In this document: positions 1 through 8,534 of the stretch, piece by piece | Numbering within the stretch: position 1 is the first letter of the stretch | How the letters are laid out: every line of letters starts with the position of its first letter | NCBI RefSeq assembly: GCF_001667115.1 | Contig: NZ_LZIJ01000190.1 | Location: 1 to 52,646, forward strand | Length of the DNA stretch: 52,646 nucleotides | Source of the DNA: Mycobacterium sp. 852002-51163_SCH5372311 | GTDB taxonomy: Bacteria > Actinomycetota > Actinomycetes > Mycobacteriales > Mycobacteriaceae | Direction of reading: 5' to 3' | Notes under the pieces: model-generated | The model's input: only the letters and a program-made list of their open reading frames with translations | What the model was told of the DNA's origin: nothing | Database searches by the model: none | Made by a program: the position numbers and the translations under genes

Positions 1-1
1 T

Positions 2-331
2 GCGGTGTTGGGCCGGCTGAATTCCAATGCGCGCGTGGTGCTTTGCGGTGTCATCTCCAGCTACCTGACCGGGGAGCATCCCGGGCCGGCCAACTACGTG
101 AACCTGCTGTCGAAGACGGCTCTGATGCAGGGGTTCAACTCGCTGCACCAGTGGGGCCGCTTCGACGAGGCCTTCGGCAACCTCCGGCAGTGGGAGGCGG
201 AAGGCCGCCTGCGGCATCGGCAGACCATTTTCGAGGGCATCGAATCCTGTGTCGACGCTCTCAACGGATTGTTCACCGGCGCCAACATTGGCAAGACATT
301 GGTCAAGCTGAGCGAACCGGCGACCGGCTAG
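2..331 (+). CDS. NADP-dependent oxidoreductase, zinc-less MDR type (C-terminal part)
   Basis: The window opens inside this gene; only the last ~109 residues are present. The remaining sequence has the C-terminal pattern of the zinc-independent medium-chain reductases (CurA / prostaglandin-reductase / YfmJ-like), which use NADPH to reduce 2-alkenals and enones. The visible signs are an N-Y-x-x-L segment, a following Q-G-F, an 'EGRLRHRQTIFEGIES' helix, and the closing 'GANIGKTLVKL' where this family has G-K-N-x-G-K-x-L-V. The Rossmann core and the true start lie to the left of the window. The gene ends convergently with the epimerase on the other strand, with a 4-nt overlap. The family call is good; the substrate is unknown. 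Confidence 0.75.
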   Translation, partial: AVLGRLNSNARVVLCGVISSYLTGEHPGPANYVNLLSKTALMQGFNSLHQWGRFDEAFGNLRQWEAEGRLRHRQTIFEGIESCVDALNGLFTGANIGKTLVKLSEPATG

Positions 332-1305
332 CCGACGGCGGATCGCCGGTTCTCCTTGAGGTAAGCAGAGCTGCGGGTTACGAACCACGTCGCGAGCGGG
401 CCTACGAGGCGGATGAGTGGCACAAGGACGCCGAAGTCTTTTCTCATGTCTTCCAGTTGCTCGGTGAGTCCTCGGTTCTGGTATCGAAGCAGGCGCTGGC
501 TTTCCTCGGTGTCCACCCAGTCACCGGAGAACCGGGGAGGGTTCCTTCGTACGAAGGCGTCGACCGGAATGGGGCCGATGCCGATGGCGCTCATCAATGC
601 GTTGGTGAAGTCGTGATAGGTCATGCGGCAATTCGGGCCGCCGCCTACGTACAAGGTTTTACAGATCGACCCTTCACAGGCCACCGCGCGAGCGAACGCC
701 GTCCCGGCGTCGGCGGGATGCAGGAACTCGAACCGTGCGTCGGGACTGATCTCGAACATGATGCTGGGGTCCTGCGCCTGCAGGTGGATGGGCGAGACCG
801 CAGCAAGCCGCAAGATGCTCCACTGCAGCCGTGATTGCTGAATTGCCTTCTCGCACGCCACTTTATGGTGCCCGTACTCATCGGTCGGAGAAACGGGCGT
901 GTCGACACACAGCGGCGGCTCGCGATCCTGGATGTCGCCGAAAATGCCCACCGACGACGCGAAGACCAACCGTTTGGCCGTCGGCGATGCCTCCATCTCT
1001 TCGATCAGGCTGCGCGTGGCGTCGAGGTTGATTCTGCGGGCGAGTGCCGGCGCTCGTTCGGAGGCGGGCGGGATGATGGCTGCCAGATGGACGACCGCAT
1101 CGACGGCCTCGAGTGCATGCCGCAGCGATTCCAGAACGGTGATGTCGCCCCAGACGAAGCGTGCTCGTCGGTCGAAGCCGGAGGCCAATTTTCGCGCCCT
1201 GCGAGACGCGATGTCGAAGGCGATGACGTCGTGGCCTTCTGAGAGCAACGCATGCAGGGTGTGAAAGCCGATGTTGCCCAGCGCACCTGTCAGCAAGACC
1301 TTCAT
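328..1305 (-). CDS. NAD(P)-dependent epimerase/dehydratase (extended SDR)
   Basis: A 325-residue extended short-chain dehydrogenase. The N-terminus has the dinucleotide motif TGALGNIG (residues 6-13), followed by an acidic residue after the second strand (AFD). Further in are a DAVVHLAA strand, an 'FASSVGIFG' serine region and the catalytic YGHHK (Y-x-x-x-K). The ATG at 1305 is chosen because the protein then begins directly with the Rossmann strand MKVLLTG; the reading frame stays open further upstream, but that would overlap the VWA gene heavily. It is the last gene of the minus-strand AveC-MoxR-VWA set, starting 2 nt after the VWA stop, so it is probably co-translated. It could act on a sugar, sterol or polyketide-like hydroxyl/keto substrate; the sequence does not decide which. 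Confidence 0.8.
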   Translation of the reverse strand: MKVLLTGALGNIGFHTLHALLSEGHDVIAFDIASRRARKLASGFDRRARFVWGDITVLESLRHALEAVDAVVHLAAIIPPASERAPALARRINLDATRSLIEEMEASPTAKRLVFASSVGIFGDIQDREPPLCVDTPVSPTDEYGHHKVACEKAIQQSRLQWSILRLAAVSPIHLQAQDPSIMFEISPDARFEFLHPADAGTAFARAVACEGSICKTLYVGGGPNCRMTYHDFTNALMSAIGIGPIPVDAFVRRNPPRFSGDWVDTEESQRLLRYQNRGLTEQLEDMRKDFGVLVPLIRLVGPLATWFVTRSSAYLKENRRSAVG

Positions 1306-1307
1306 TC

Positions 1308-3020
1308 TCAACCTCGCTGTGGCTTCGGTGCGGCGAGTTCCCGCAGGGACGACACGAAGAACTCGTCCATCCGCGGGCTCAAATCGGCCAGGGTCGCGGC
1401 GCTGGCATGGCCGGCTGAGCCGAAGACGCGGGTGAGCGCGTCGGCTGGGGTGCAGGATCCGATCGTAAGGCACAGGCAGCCAACACCATCCATGCGGAGT
1501 TCCTCAATTGCCTTGTGGGCGTCGGCTTCCGCGTAACGTCCTTCGTAGCCGTCGTCGTAGGGAAATCCGTCGGACAGCACGACAAGCAGCCGATTCGGTG
1601 TGCCGGCTTCGGTTTTGAGTATTTCGCCCGCGCCGCGAATTCCGGCACCGAGGCGGGTGTAGCCGGAGGGTTGAAGCTGGTTGAGCCGGGCGCGCTCTAT
1701 GGCGCCGAAGCGTTGTCCGAAAGTCTTGATCGCGGGTAGGTGGACAGCATGTCGGCTGTGTGAGCGGAACGCATACACGGCTACGCGGTCGCCCAGCTCT
1801 TCGAGCGTGACGGCCAGTGCGGCTGCCGCCCGCCGCTGGTGGTCGTGGACCGCGAGGCCTTCGGAATCGGTGTCGGTGGCCGAACCGGATGCGTCGAGCA
1901 GGATGAGTACGCCGAGATTGCGAGCGAGTTTGCGGCGGTCCAGATAGACGTCTTCCGGCGGTGAATAACCCGATCGCAGATCGATGAACACGTCGATGAG
2001 CGCCTCGATGTCGAGCTCGTCACCGTCGGAACGCCCGCGTAACACCTTGGGACCCAGCCCCACCCGGGACAGGCGTCTGCGAAGCACGGCGTCATGGGGA
2101 ACGCGGGCCGCGGAGATATCAGCGGCAAAGGCCAACGGAAAATCGATGACCCGGCACCACTGTGGCCGATACCGGTGGTGGTGGACATCCCACTCCGGGT
2201 AGAGGGCACCGCCTACCCCGCCCGCAACGCCGGGCGTGCCGTCATTTGTGAACTGGATCCGCGTGGGCAGCGGCCGGGCGTGTGGTCCGATCGTGTGTGT
2301 TCGCCGACGTGAGCGAACTTGCATCTCTGCCCCGGCGGCGCTGGGTGAAGGCGTACGCGAGTTCCCGAGCAACTTACGGAGGTAGTCCGACAGAGCCCGA
2401 GATTTGAAGAGCGGGTTCTCAAACAGCTTGAGGATCTTGCTTTCTCCGAATTGCTCCTGGTCGACATCGCCATCGACATCGCCATCGTCGTCGGCCTCGG
2501 GCAGGTCGACGGGATCGAATTCCAGGCGCAGTTGCTTGTCGGTGGCGCGCGCGCCCGGCCCGGCACGCGCTGCCAGCAATCGAGAGGGTCTTATCACGCC
2601 GAACCACTGTGGTGGGTCATCGATTCTGACTCGGCCGCATGCCATTTCGAGCGACTCGTCGGCGGTCACAGTACTCGGCTGTCCGTCGGGGCGAAGCGCG
2701 GCGGCAAGCGGCATCCGCGTGGCAAGTTCGGTGAGCACCCGGTTCCCCTCCAGCGCCAGATAGCGACGCGCCACCGAGGGCCGTGCCCGTAACGCCTTGA
2801 CCAGTCGTCGATCAAGACTGCCCGCACCGAGCAGGGCGCTTTGGACCAGCATCTCGCGGCGCTGCCCGGCGACGGAACTGCCGGACGAGACGAATATGAC
2901 CTGACCGTTCGTGTGCGCAGCCTGGCCTTCCGGCGCCTTGGCCACTGAGACCGATCTGCCGGCGATGCAGGTGGCGAGCAGCCGAAACCTGTCCAGGCTC
3001 GCCGAATCGGGAGCCGTCAC
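1308..3020 (-). CDS. NorD/CbbO-like protein with C-terminal von Willebrand factor A domain
   Basis: About 570 residues. The C-terminal third is a VWA domain with an intact MIDAS: D-A-S-G-S from about residue 376, a threonine in 'GYTRLGAGI', and an aspartate in 'VLSDGFPYDD'. The middle carries an acidic D/G-rich stretch, and the N-terminal part resembles NorD/CbbO-type proteins. The start is set at GTG 3020 because this makes a GTGA overlap with the stop of the MoxR gene; a longer frame to 3062 exists but reads into that gene. MoxR + VWA pairs are known as ATP-driven activases or metal-insertion chaperones (NorQD, CbbQO). Here the likely client is the adjacent membrane protein or epimerase, which is inference. 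Confidence 0.8.
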   Translation of the reverse strand: MTAPDSASLDRFRLLATCIAGRSVSVAKAPEGQAAHTNGQVIFVSSGSSVAGQRREMLVQSALLGAGSLDRRLVKALRARPSVARRYLALEGNRVLTELATRMPLAAALRPDGQPSTVTADESLEMACGRVRIDDPPQWFGVIRPSRLLAARAGPGARATDKQLRLEFDPVDLPEADDDGDVDGDVDQEQFGESKILKLFENPLFKSRALSDYLRKLLGNSRTPSPSAAGAEMQVRSRRRTHTIGPHARPLPTRIQFTNDGTPGVAGGVGGALYPEWDVHHHRYRPQWCRVIDFPLAFAADISAARVPHDAVLRRRLSRVGLGPKVLRGRSDGDELDIEALIDVFIDLRSGYSPPEDVYLDRRKLARNLGVLILLDASGSATDTDSEGLAVHDHQRRAAAALAVTLEELGDRVAVYAFRSHSRHAVHLPAIKTFGQRFGAIERARLNQLQPSGYTRLGAGIRGAGEILKTEAGTPNRLLVVLSDGFPYDDGYEGRYAEADAHKAIEELRMDGVGCLCLTIGSCTPADALTRVFGSAGHASAATLADLSPRMDEFFVSSLRELAAPKPQRG

Positions 3021-3838
3021 GTCTGGGGCAGCATGGCATCGACCATTTCGCCCAGCGCGCACACGACATCCCGATCGTCGGAAAGGACTTGGACGATGCT
3101 CGATCGCACAGCGCTGCGCAGGCTGAGTCCTTCAGCTACCAGGCTGCCGGCAAGAATCAACATCCGCGTGGAGGACACCTCGCGCAGCGGTGAACCGTCC
3201 AGGTTGCGGATGGCGTTGCCGATGTTCACCAGCAAAAGCGCTGTCGCAGAATCGATTCCGGCTTCACGCGCCACCACCTCCGCCTCGATCTCGGCAGGCG
3301 GAAAGTCGAGTTCGATGGCGACGAAACGCTGCCGAGTCGACTCCTTGATGTTCTTCAGGACGCTCTGATAGCCGGGATTGTAGGAAATCACCAGCTGGAA
3401 CCCGGGCGCGGCCGGCAAAGTCGTGGCCATGCGATCGATCGCAAGTTCGCGGCGGTGATCGGCGAGCGGATGGATAACCACCGTGGTGTCCTGCCGCGCC
3501 TCTACCACCTCATCGAGATAACAGATGGCGCCCTCGCGCACCGCCCGCGTGAGCGGCCCGTCCACCCAGACGGTTTCGCCGCCTTTGAGCAGGAACCGGC
3601 CCACCAGATCCGCCGATGTCATGTCCTCGTGGCCCGCAACGGTGATCAGGCCGCGACCAAGCTCGTGGGCCATGGCCTCCACGAAGCGCGTTTTCCCACA
3701 GCCCGTAGGGCCCTTCAACAACACCGGCAGGCCCCGGCGTGCCGCCGCGTGAAAGACCTCGACCTCGTCGCCCACCGCCCGATAAAACGGCGCCTCGGAA
3801 GCCGAGCGAATGGCGGCGGGGTGACAGTCCAACATCAT
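3017..3838 (-). CDS. MoxR-family AAA+ ATPase, NorQ/CbbQ-like
   Basis: A 273-residue AAA+ ATPase. Walker A is GPTGCGKT (residues 43-50) and Walker B is CYLDE (106-110). Sensor-1 appears as 'VISYNPGYQ', which is typical of NorQ/CbbQ, and a C-terminal CbbQ_C-like helix bundle follows. The start ATG at 3838 overlaps the stop of the AveC-like gene (ATGA); a second ATG lies one codon downstream. It ends in a GTGA overlap with the VWA gene. Such ATPases form hexamers that, with the VWA partner, remodel or activate a client enzyme. Translational coupling to both neighbours says the three products are made together. Confidence 0.85.
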   Translation of the reverse strand: MMLDCHPAAIRSASEAPFYRAVGDEVEVFHAAARRGLPVLLKGPTGCGKTRFVEAMAHELGRGLITVAGHEDMTSADLVGRFLLKGGETVWVDGPLTRAVREGAICYLDEVVEARQDTTVVIHPLADHRRELAIDRMATTLPAAPGFQLVISYNPGYQSVLKNIKESTRQRFVAIELDFPPAEIEAEVVAREAGIDSATALLLVNIGNAIRNLDGSPLREVSSTRMLILAGSLVAEGLSLRSAVRSSIVQVLSDDRDVVCALGEMVDAMLPQT

Positions 3839-5007
3839 TTCCCTCGCTGGAGGGGAACGACCGCCGGTAGCTTGACGCCCTCCGGAAGGACAAGCTTCCC
3901 GTCCGGGTTGATGTAGCCGGATCTCTTGCCGGGAACCGGGATTGCCGGATCCGGACAGAGCCGATCTGTCCCGTCGCCACAGATGCCCATGAGGAAATAC
4001 GAGCGTTTCAGGAGGTCCGCAGGCCAGGGATCTTGGTGCATGGCGAGCCACTGGGCGGGAATGTTGTAGCACACGAAGAAGAACATGCTGCATGCCGCGA
4101 AGATCGCCAGGAAGCGGGTGAGCTGCTGCTTCGCAAACCCGCCCTGGACACGTTCCAAACCCCGTTCAACGAATGTCCGGCCGCGGTCGTCGGTGAAGTA
4201 CCGCAGGGCGCAAAGGCCCGCTTGCACACCGCCCCACATCAGACCTTCGTAGACCGGCCACTGATAATAGGTGCCGGCATTGATCGACAAAGACCTGATC
4301 GCACCGGGGTACGTGAATAGTCCCATCGGCATCAGGAACAAGCCTTCGATGACCAAATCGAAGAAAAATGTCCAAACGATCAAAACGCCAATCAACCTGA
4401 GATTGCTGATGTTTGGCCATTTTGCTTTGGCTCGGCGCATCACCCAGCAGCCGAGAATCGTGCACAGCAGAACTCCGTACGAATACCCCGGAGCATTCAT
4501 CAGCAGCGGTTCGGCCATCATGCGGCCCGGCTCGCCGTAGGACTGCCAGCCGGGAATGTGCTGTACCCACGAGCCCCGGTTCCACATCCATGTGTTGTAC
4601 GTGCTCCAGGTGTTGAAGTAGTTCAGCAGCGGGTCCTGGAAGAACAACAGCCCGCACGCCACCAGGAGCATGCCGTCCGTGGTGATTCGGCGTTCTCGCC
4701 GCCAGGGTCTGACGATGAAGTAATAGATGCCGACCGGCAAGCCGGCGATTATGACGGTCGTCCAGGTGATCAGAACCACCTTCATCAACATCGGCGGGTC
4801 GCTTGGCCCCTTGGGCACCCGCACGAAGTACGGTCCGGTGATCCAGCGGATCCAGACGTACAACTGGAAAGCCAGGATTACACCGCCGACGATGGCCCAG
4901 ATCCGGACGGGCTTGGCTGTGGACTGCACTTGAGCACCGAGCGAGGCGGCTTTGCCGAGCGATTCGGTGACCTGGGGCGCATTTTTCCTGTTCGGTAGCA
5001 CGCTCAA
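3835..5007 (-). CDS. AveC-like (spirocyclase AveC family) multi-pass membrane protein
   Basis: A 390-residue integral membrane protein. After a ~30-residue soluble N-terminus there are several hydrophobic segments (roughly residues 36-55, 73-98, 110-130, 175-195, 205-230 and 298-316). Aromatic and Asn/Trp-rich loops between them ('LNYFNTWSTYNTWMWNRGSW', 'QHIPGW') are typical of the AveC family. AveC of Streptomyces avermitilis shapes the spiroketal of avermectin; many mycobacterial homologues have no known role. It is the first gene of the minus-strand operon, divergent from the TetR gene across 101 nt that hold a palindromic operator. The substrate is unknown; an activity on a hydroxylated lipid, sterol or polyketide is a guess. 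Confidence 0.75.
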   Translation of the reverse strand: MSVLPNRKNAPQVTESLGKAASLGAQVQSTAKPVRIWAIVGGVILAFQLYVWIRWITGPYFVRVPKGPSDPPMLMKVVLITWTTVIIAGLPVGIYYFIVRPWRRERRITTDGMLLVACGLLFFQDPLLNYFNTWSTYNTWMWNRGSWVQHIPGWQSYGEPGRMMAEPLLMNAPGYSYGVLLCTILGCWVMRRAKAKWPNISNLRLIGVLIVWTFFFDLVIEGLFLMPMGLFTYPGAIRSLSINAGTYYQWPVYEGLMWGGVQAGLCALRYFTDDRGRTFVERGLERVQGGFAKQQLTRFLAIFAACSMFFFVCYNIPAQWLAMHQDPWPADLLKRSYFLMGICGDGTDRLCPDPAIPVPGKRSGYINPDGKLVLPEGVKLPAVVPLQRGK

Positions 5008-5058
5008 CGCACTGTCTCCTTATCCGGCGGGCTTGCTCAGCAGCACAATATACCGATT

Positions 5059-5092
5059 AGTATCTAAGATACTCAAGAGATTCTTAGATACT
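5059..5092. promoter_or_regulatory. Paired palindromic operator between AveC-like operon and tetR
   Basis: The site AGTATCTAAGATACT (5059-5073) is a perfect 7+1+7 palindrome. A second, imperfect copy AGATTCTTAGATACT lies at 5078-5092, 19 bp away centre to centre. The outer 11-mers (5059-5069 and 5082-5092) are also exact inverted repeats. It sits in the 101-nt divergent region between the AveC-like gene (start 5007) and the TetR gene (start 5109). It is therefore the expected operator of the TetR protein, able to repress both directions. Function is inferred from position and symmetry. Confidence 0.75.
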
Positions 5093-5108
5093 GTGCGAGA
5101 ATCCTGAG

Positions 5109-5711
5109 ATGGAGCAGCGCTGGACGAGGGAGCGGCGGCTTGAGCACACTCGCTCACTCCTGCTCGATGCCGCCGAGAGGGTGTTCGCGGAAAAGGGCTT
5201 CATGTCCGCTTCTCTGGATGACATCGCGCATGCGGCCGGCTATACGAAAGGCGCCATCTACAAGCACTTCTCAACGAAGGAAGATTTCTTTTTGGCCGTC
5301 AGTGACCGTTACTGGCGCCGTTATTTCGACAACTTCTCCGAAGTGATGTCGACATCGACACGAGTCGGAGCCCGAGAACGCGACGACATTGCCGAGCGGT
5401 GGCGCCAATTGAGTCGAGACCGCGGAGCCCAGCACGCGGCTCTGGGCCAAGAGTTCACGTTGTATCTGTTGCGCAATCCCGGAGCGCGGGAAAGGGTGGC
5501 AGACAAGAGACGTCAGGTCGCCGAGTCGTTTGCGAAGTACATCGTCCAGGGTGTGGACAGGCTCGGCGGTGCGCTACTGATACCGCCGCTGACATTTGCG
5601 CAGCTGCTCATTGCCACGACTGATGCGGTCGTGATCGGAAGTCAACTTGACGACGTCGACCTGTATCGACCGGCCGTTGACATGTACGTCTCGGCGATCA
5701 AGTTGCCTTAA
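5109..5711 (+). CDS. TetR-family transcriptional regulator
   Basis: A 200-residue regulator. The N-terminal TetR helix-turn-helix spans about residues 10-58, with the usual 'AAERVFAEKGFMSASLDDIAHAAGYTKGAIYKHFSTKEDFF' order of helices: a G-F/A-S turn, the D-D-I-A helix and the Y-K-H-F-x-x-K-E-D-F end. The rest is an alpha-helical ligand-binding domain that does not reveal its ligand. It is transcribed away from the AveC/MoxR/VWA/epimerase operon. It converges with the aldehyde dehydrogenase gene (4-nt overlap of the stop regions). The palindromes at 5059-5092 are its probable operator, implying autoregulation together with control of the AveC operon. Confidence 0.88.
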   Translation: MEQRWTRERRLEHTRSLLLDAAERVFAEKGFMSASLDDIAHAAGYTKGAIYKHFSTKEDFFLAVSDRYWRRYFDNFSEVMSTSTRVGARERDDIAERWRQLSRDRGAQHAALGQEFTLYLLRNPGARERVADKRRQVAESFAKYIVQGVDRLGGALLIPPLTFAQLLIATTDAVVIGSQLDDVDLYRPAVDMYVSAIKLP

Positions 5712-7126
5712 GCTCCGGGCGCAATCGTTATGGACTTGGCGTCCAGGTAGCTTTCCAGACCTTCGGGGCCCAGCTCACGGCCGTAGCCGCTGGCCTTGAC
5801 ACCGCCGAACGGCGCGAACGGGTCCATGGTGTAACCCTGGTTGATCCCCAGGGTGCCGGTGCGCACGCGCCCTGCAATCTGCAGAGCTCGGTCGGGGTCA
5901 GCGGTCCATACCGATCCCGCCAGGCCGTAATCGGAGTCGTTGGCAATGGCCACCGCGTCGTCTTCGTCGCGATAAGGGATCACGGTGATCACCGGGCCGA
6001 AAATTTCTTCGCGCGCAATGCGCATGCCGTTGTCGGCATGGGCGAAAAGAGTTGGCTGCACATAGCATCCGCGGTCGATGCCGTCAGGCATGTCGGTGCC
6101 GCCGACGACCAGTCGAGCGCCTTCGCGCTCACCGATCCGGATGTAGTCCAAGACGCGTTCTTGCTGGCGACGGGAGACCAGCGGCCCCAGCTGGGTGTCC
6201 GGATCAGTGGGGTCGCCCACCCGCAACCCCGCCATTTCGGAGGCAAGCGCTTCGACGTACTCGTCGTGGCGTCGCAACGGCACCAGAAGACGCGTCAAGG
6301 CATTGCAGATCTGGCCGCTGTTGGACAAGCTGGCTGATCGGACCCCGGCGGCGACCTGCTCGGGTACCGCGTCGTCGAGGATGATCGCGGCCGATTTGCC
6401 CCCGAGTTCGAGGCTGACTTTGGTGAGATTGGCGGCGCAGGCCGTGGCCACTGCCCGGCCCGCAGCGGTCGAACCGGTGAACGACACCTTGTCCACACCC
6501 CGATGGCTCACCAGCAACTGCCCGACGGTGCTGCCGCCGGTCAGGACGCTGACGACACCCGGCGGGAGCTCGGCCTGCTCCAGCATTTCTGCCAAAAGCA
6601 GTGCATCCAACGGGGATTCGGCAGCGGGTTTGAGGACCACGGCGCAACCGGCAAGCAGCGCCGGCACCAGTTTGGTGATAATCAGGAACTGCGGCATGTT
6701 CCACGGCACGATCGCCGCGACCACCCCGACCGGTTCCTTGCGGATGTGCACGTCCGTCCCGAAGAAACCCGGTCGAGTTTCGTGCCATGGATGCCGTGCG
6801 GCCAGGTCGCAAAACGCGCGCATCATCATTGCCGGCAGACCGACCTGTGCACGCCGGGCGAAGGTGATCGGGGCACCGATCTCGGCGGTGATGGTGTCGG
6901 CCATCTGTTGTCGCTGTTGGTCGTACACGTCGGCCAATCGGAGCATCATCGCGATGCGCTCCGAGGGCTGGTAATGACTCCATGGCCCCGAATCCAGTGC
7001 AGCGCGTGCAGCGTTGACGGCCGCGTCGACATCGGCAGGTCCAGCGGCAGTGACTTCGGCAATAGCTTGACCGGTATGGGGTGACACAACGTGAAAAGTC
7101 GTCCCCGATTGCACGCGGTCAGTCAC
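5708..7126 (-). CDS. NAD(P)+-dependent aldehyde dehydrogenase
   Basis: A 472-residue ALDH superfamily enzyme of normal length. Catalytic residues are visible: the oxyanion Asn in PWNMP (N143), the general base Glu in LELGGKS (E240) and the nucleophilic Cys in NSGQICNA (C274). The cofactor loop FTGST (216-220) and the late EEIFGPV motif are also present. It oxidises an aldehyde to the acid with NAD(P)+. The start is GTG 7126, preceded by a GGAGG ribosome site about 7 nt away. It diverges from the first Rieske oxygenase gene and shares with it the 139-nt region that holds the 15-bp element at 7157. It may therefore process the aldehyde made by the oxygenase pathway. The substrate is unknown. 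Confidence 0.9.
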   Translation of the reverse strand: MTDRVQSGTTFHVVSPHTGQAIAEVTAAGPADVDAAVNAARAALDSGPWSHYQPSERIAMMLRLADVYDQQRQQMADTITAEIGAPITFARRAQVGLPAMMMRAFCDLAARHPWHETRPGFFGTDVHIRKEPVGVVAAIVPWNMPQFLIITKLVPALLAGCAVVLKPAAESPLDALLLAEMLEQAELPPGVVSVLTGGSTVGQLLVSHRGVDKVSFTGSTAAGRAVATACAANLTKVSLELGGKSAAIILDDAVPEQVAAGVRSASLSNSGQICNALTRLLVPLRRHDEYVEALASEMAGLRVGDPTDPDTQLGPLVSRRQQERVLDYIRIGEREGARLVVGGTDMPDGIDRGCYVQPTLFAHADNGMRIAREEIFGPVITVIPYRDEDDAVAIANDSDYGLAGSVWTADPDRALQIAGRVRTGTLGINQGYTMDPFAPFGGVKASGYGRELGPEGLESYLDAKSITIAPGA

Positions 7127-7156
7127 CCGAGCCTCCGATCACACAAATATCTCCGA

Positions 7157-7171
7157 ATATCAACTACTTGT
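7157..7171 (+). promoter_or_regulatory. 15-bp element shared with the ferredoxin-operon promoter
   Basis: ATATCAACTACTTGT occurs here between the aldehyde dehydrogenase (start 7126) and Rieske gene 1 (start 7266). It recurs exactly, in reverse complement, at 10659-10673 upstream of the ferredoxin operon. Downstream of it, GTTGAGCATAT (7181-7191) makes a degenerate inverted partner. The most economical reading is a binding site for the MarR regulator encoded at 10134, linking the two transcription units. Binding itself is not shown. Confidence 0.6.
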
Positions 7172-7265
7172 GATTCAGCTGTTGAGCATATACCGTCGGC
7201 TTCGACCGACTCCTATGGATCACTGAAGCCGGTGGCTGCCCGGCACCGGGACGGACAGGAGCGCT

Positions 7266-8534
7266 ATGGCTCGATTCCCCAAGCCGCCTGAGGGTAGCTG
7301 GACGCAGCACTATCCCGAACTGGGCACCGAGCCGGTGTCCTACGAGGATTCCATCAGCCCGGAGATCTATGCCCTGGAGCGCGAGGCGATCTTCAAGCGG
7401 GCGTGGCTCAATGTGGGCCGCGTTGAACAACTTCCACGCAAGGGCAGTTACTTCACCCGGGAGCTCAAGGTGGTCAACACCTCGATCATCCTGGTGCGCA
7501 CGACATCTGGGGAGATCAAGGCCTACCACAACGTATGTCGCCACCGTGGCAACAAGCTGGTGTGGAACGACATGCCGCTCGAGGAGACCCGCGGCATGTG
7601 CCGCCAGTTCACCTGCAAGTACCACGGCTGGCGCTACGACTTGGACGGCAACCTGACGTTCGTGCAGCAGGAAGAGGAGTTCTTCGATCTCGACAAGAGC
7701 CGTTACGGGCTGGTGCCGGTGCACTGCGACGTCTGGGAAGGCTTCATCTTCGTCAACTTCGCGAAGCAGCCCGAACAGTCACTGCGCGATTTCCTCGGGC
7801 CCATGGTCCTCGCGCTGGAGGGTTATCCGTTCGGCAAGATGACCTCGCGCTGGTACTACCGCTCAACGGTGAAGGCGAACTGGAAGCTGTACATGGACGC
7901 GTTCCAGGAGTTCTATCACGCGCCGGTGCTGCACGCGAACCAGTCCCCGACGGCGTATTCGAAGGCGGCGGCCGAGGCGGGTTTCGAGGCTCCGCACTAC
8001 CGGCTGGAAGGGCCGCATCGGCTGGTCAGTACATCGGGCGTGCGGGCCTGGGAGATGGCGCCCGACATGCGCAAGCCCATCGAGGACATCTGCCAGAGCG
8101 GACTGTTCGGGCCGTGGGACAAGCCCGATCTGGGCGAGCTGCCGGCCGGGCTGAATCCGGCGAAATGCGATCCGTGGGGCCTGGATTCGTTCCAGCTGTT
8201 TCCCAACTTCGTCATGCTGTTCTGGGGGCAGGGCTGGTACCTGACCTATCACTACTGGCCGACGTCGTACAACAGCCACGTGTTCGAGGGCACGCTGTAC
8301 TTCCCGCAACCGCGGACCCCGCGCGAACGGGTGGCGCAGGAACTGGCGGCCGTGTCGTTCAAGGAATATGGACTGCAGGACGCCAATACCCTGGAGGCGA
8401 CCCAGTCGATGATCGAGTCGCGGGTGATCGACCGGTTCGTCCTGAACGACCAGGAAGTCCTGCTGCGTCACCTGCACAAGGAGACCGCGGCTTGGATCGA
8501 CGATTACCGCCGCACGTCAAAGGCCGGGGTGTGA
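7266..8534 (+). CDS. Rieske non-heme iron oxygenase, alpha subunit (copy 1)
   Basis: A 422-residue ring-hydroxylating-type oxygenase. The Rieske [2Fe-2S] ligands are C91-x-H93 (CRHRG) and C117-x-x-H120 (CKYHGW). The 23-residue gap between the pairs is longer than the 15-17 usual in classical dioxygenases. The catalytic domain has the iron site 'QEFYHAPVLH' (H218, H223). The bridging acidic position is Glu215, as in quaternary-amine oxygenases of the CntA type, rather than Asp. A likely third iron ligand lies in 'FVLNDQE' near the C-terminus. An AGGAG ribosome site precedes ATG 7266. It overlaps the small downstream gene by 4 nt. It is clearly paralogous to the gene at 11807. It needs electrons from a ferredoxin (10684 encodes one) and a reductase not found in the window. 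Confidence 0.9.
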   Translation: MARFPKPPEGSWTQHYPELGTEPVSYEDSISPEIYALEREAIFKRAWLNVGRVEQLPRKGSYFTRELKVVNTSIILVRTTSGEIKAYHNVCRHRGNKLVWNDMPLEETRGMCRQFTCKYHGWRYDLDGNLTFVQQEEEFFDLDKSRYGLVPVHCDVWEGFIFVNFAKQPEQSLRDFLGPMVLALEGYPFGKMTSRWYYRSTVKANWKLYMDAFQEFYHAPVLHANQSPTAYSKAAAEAGFEAPHYRLEGPHRLVSTSGVRAWEMAPDMRKPIEDICQSGLFGPWDKPDLGELPAGLNPAKCDPWGLDSFQLFPNFVMLFWGQGWYLTYHYWPTSYNSHVFEGTLYFPQPRTPRERVAQELAAVSFKEYGLQDANTLEATQSMIESRVIDRFVLNDQEVLLRHLHKETAAWIDDYRRTSKAGV

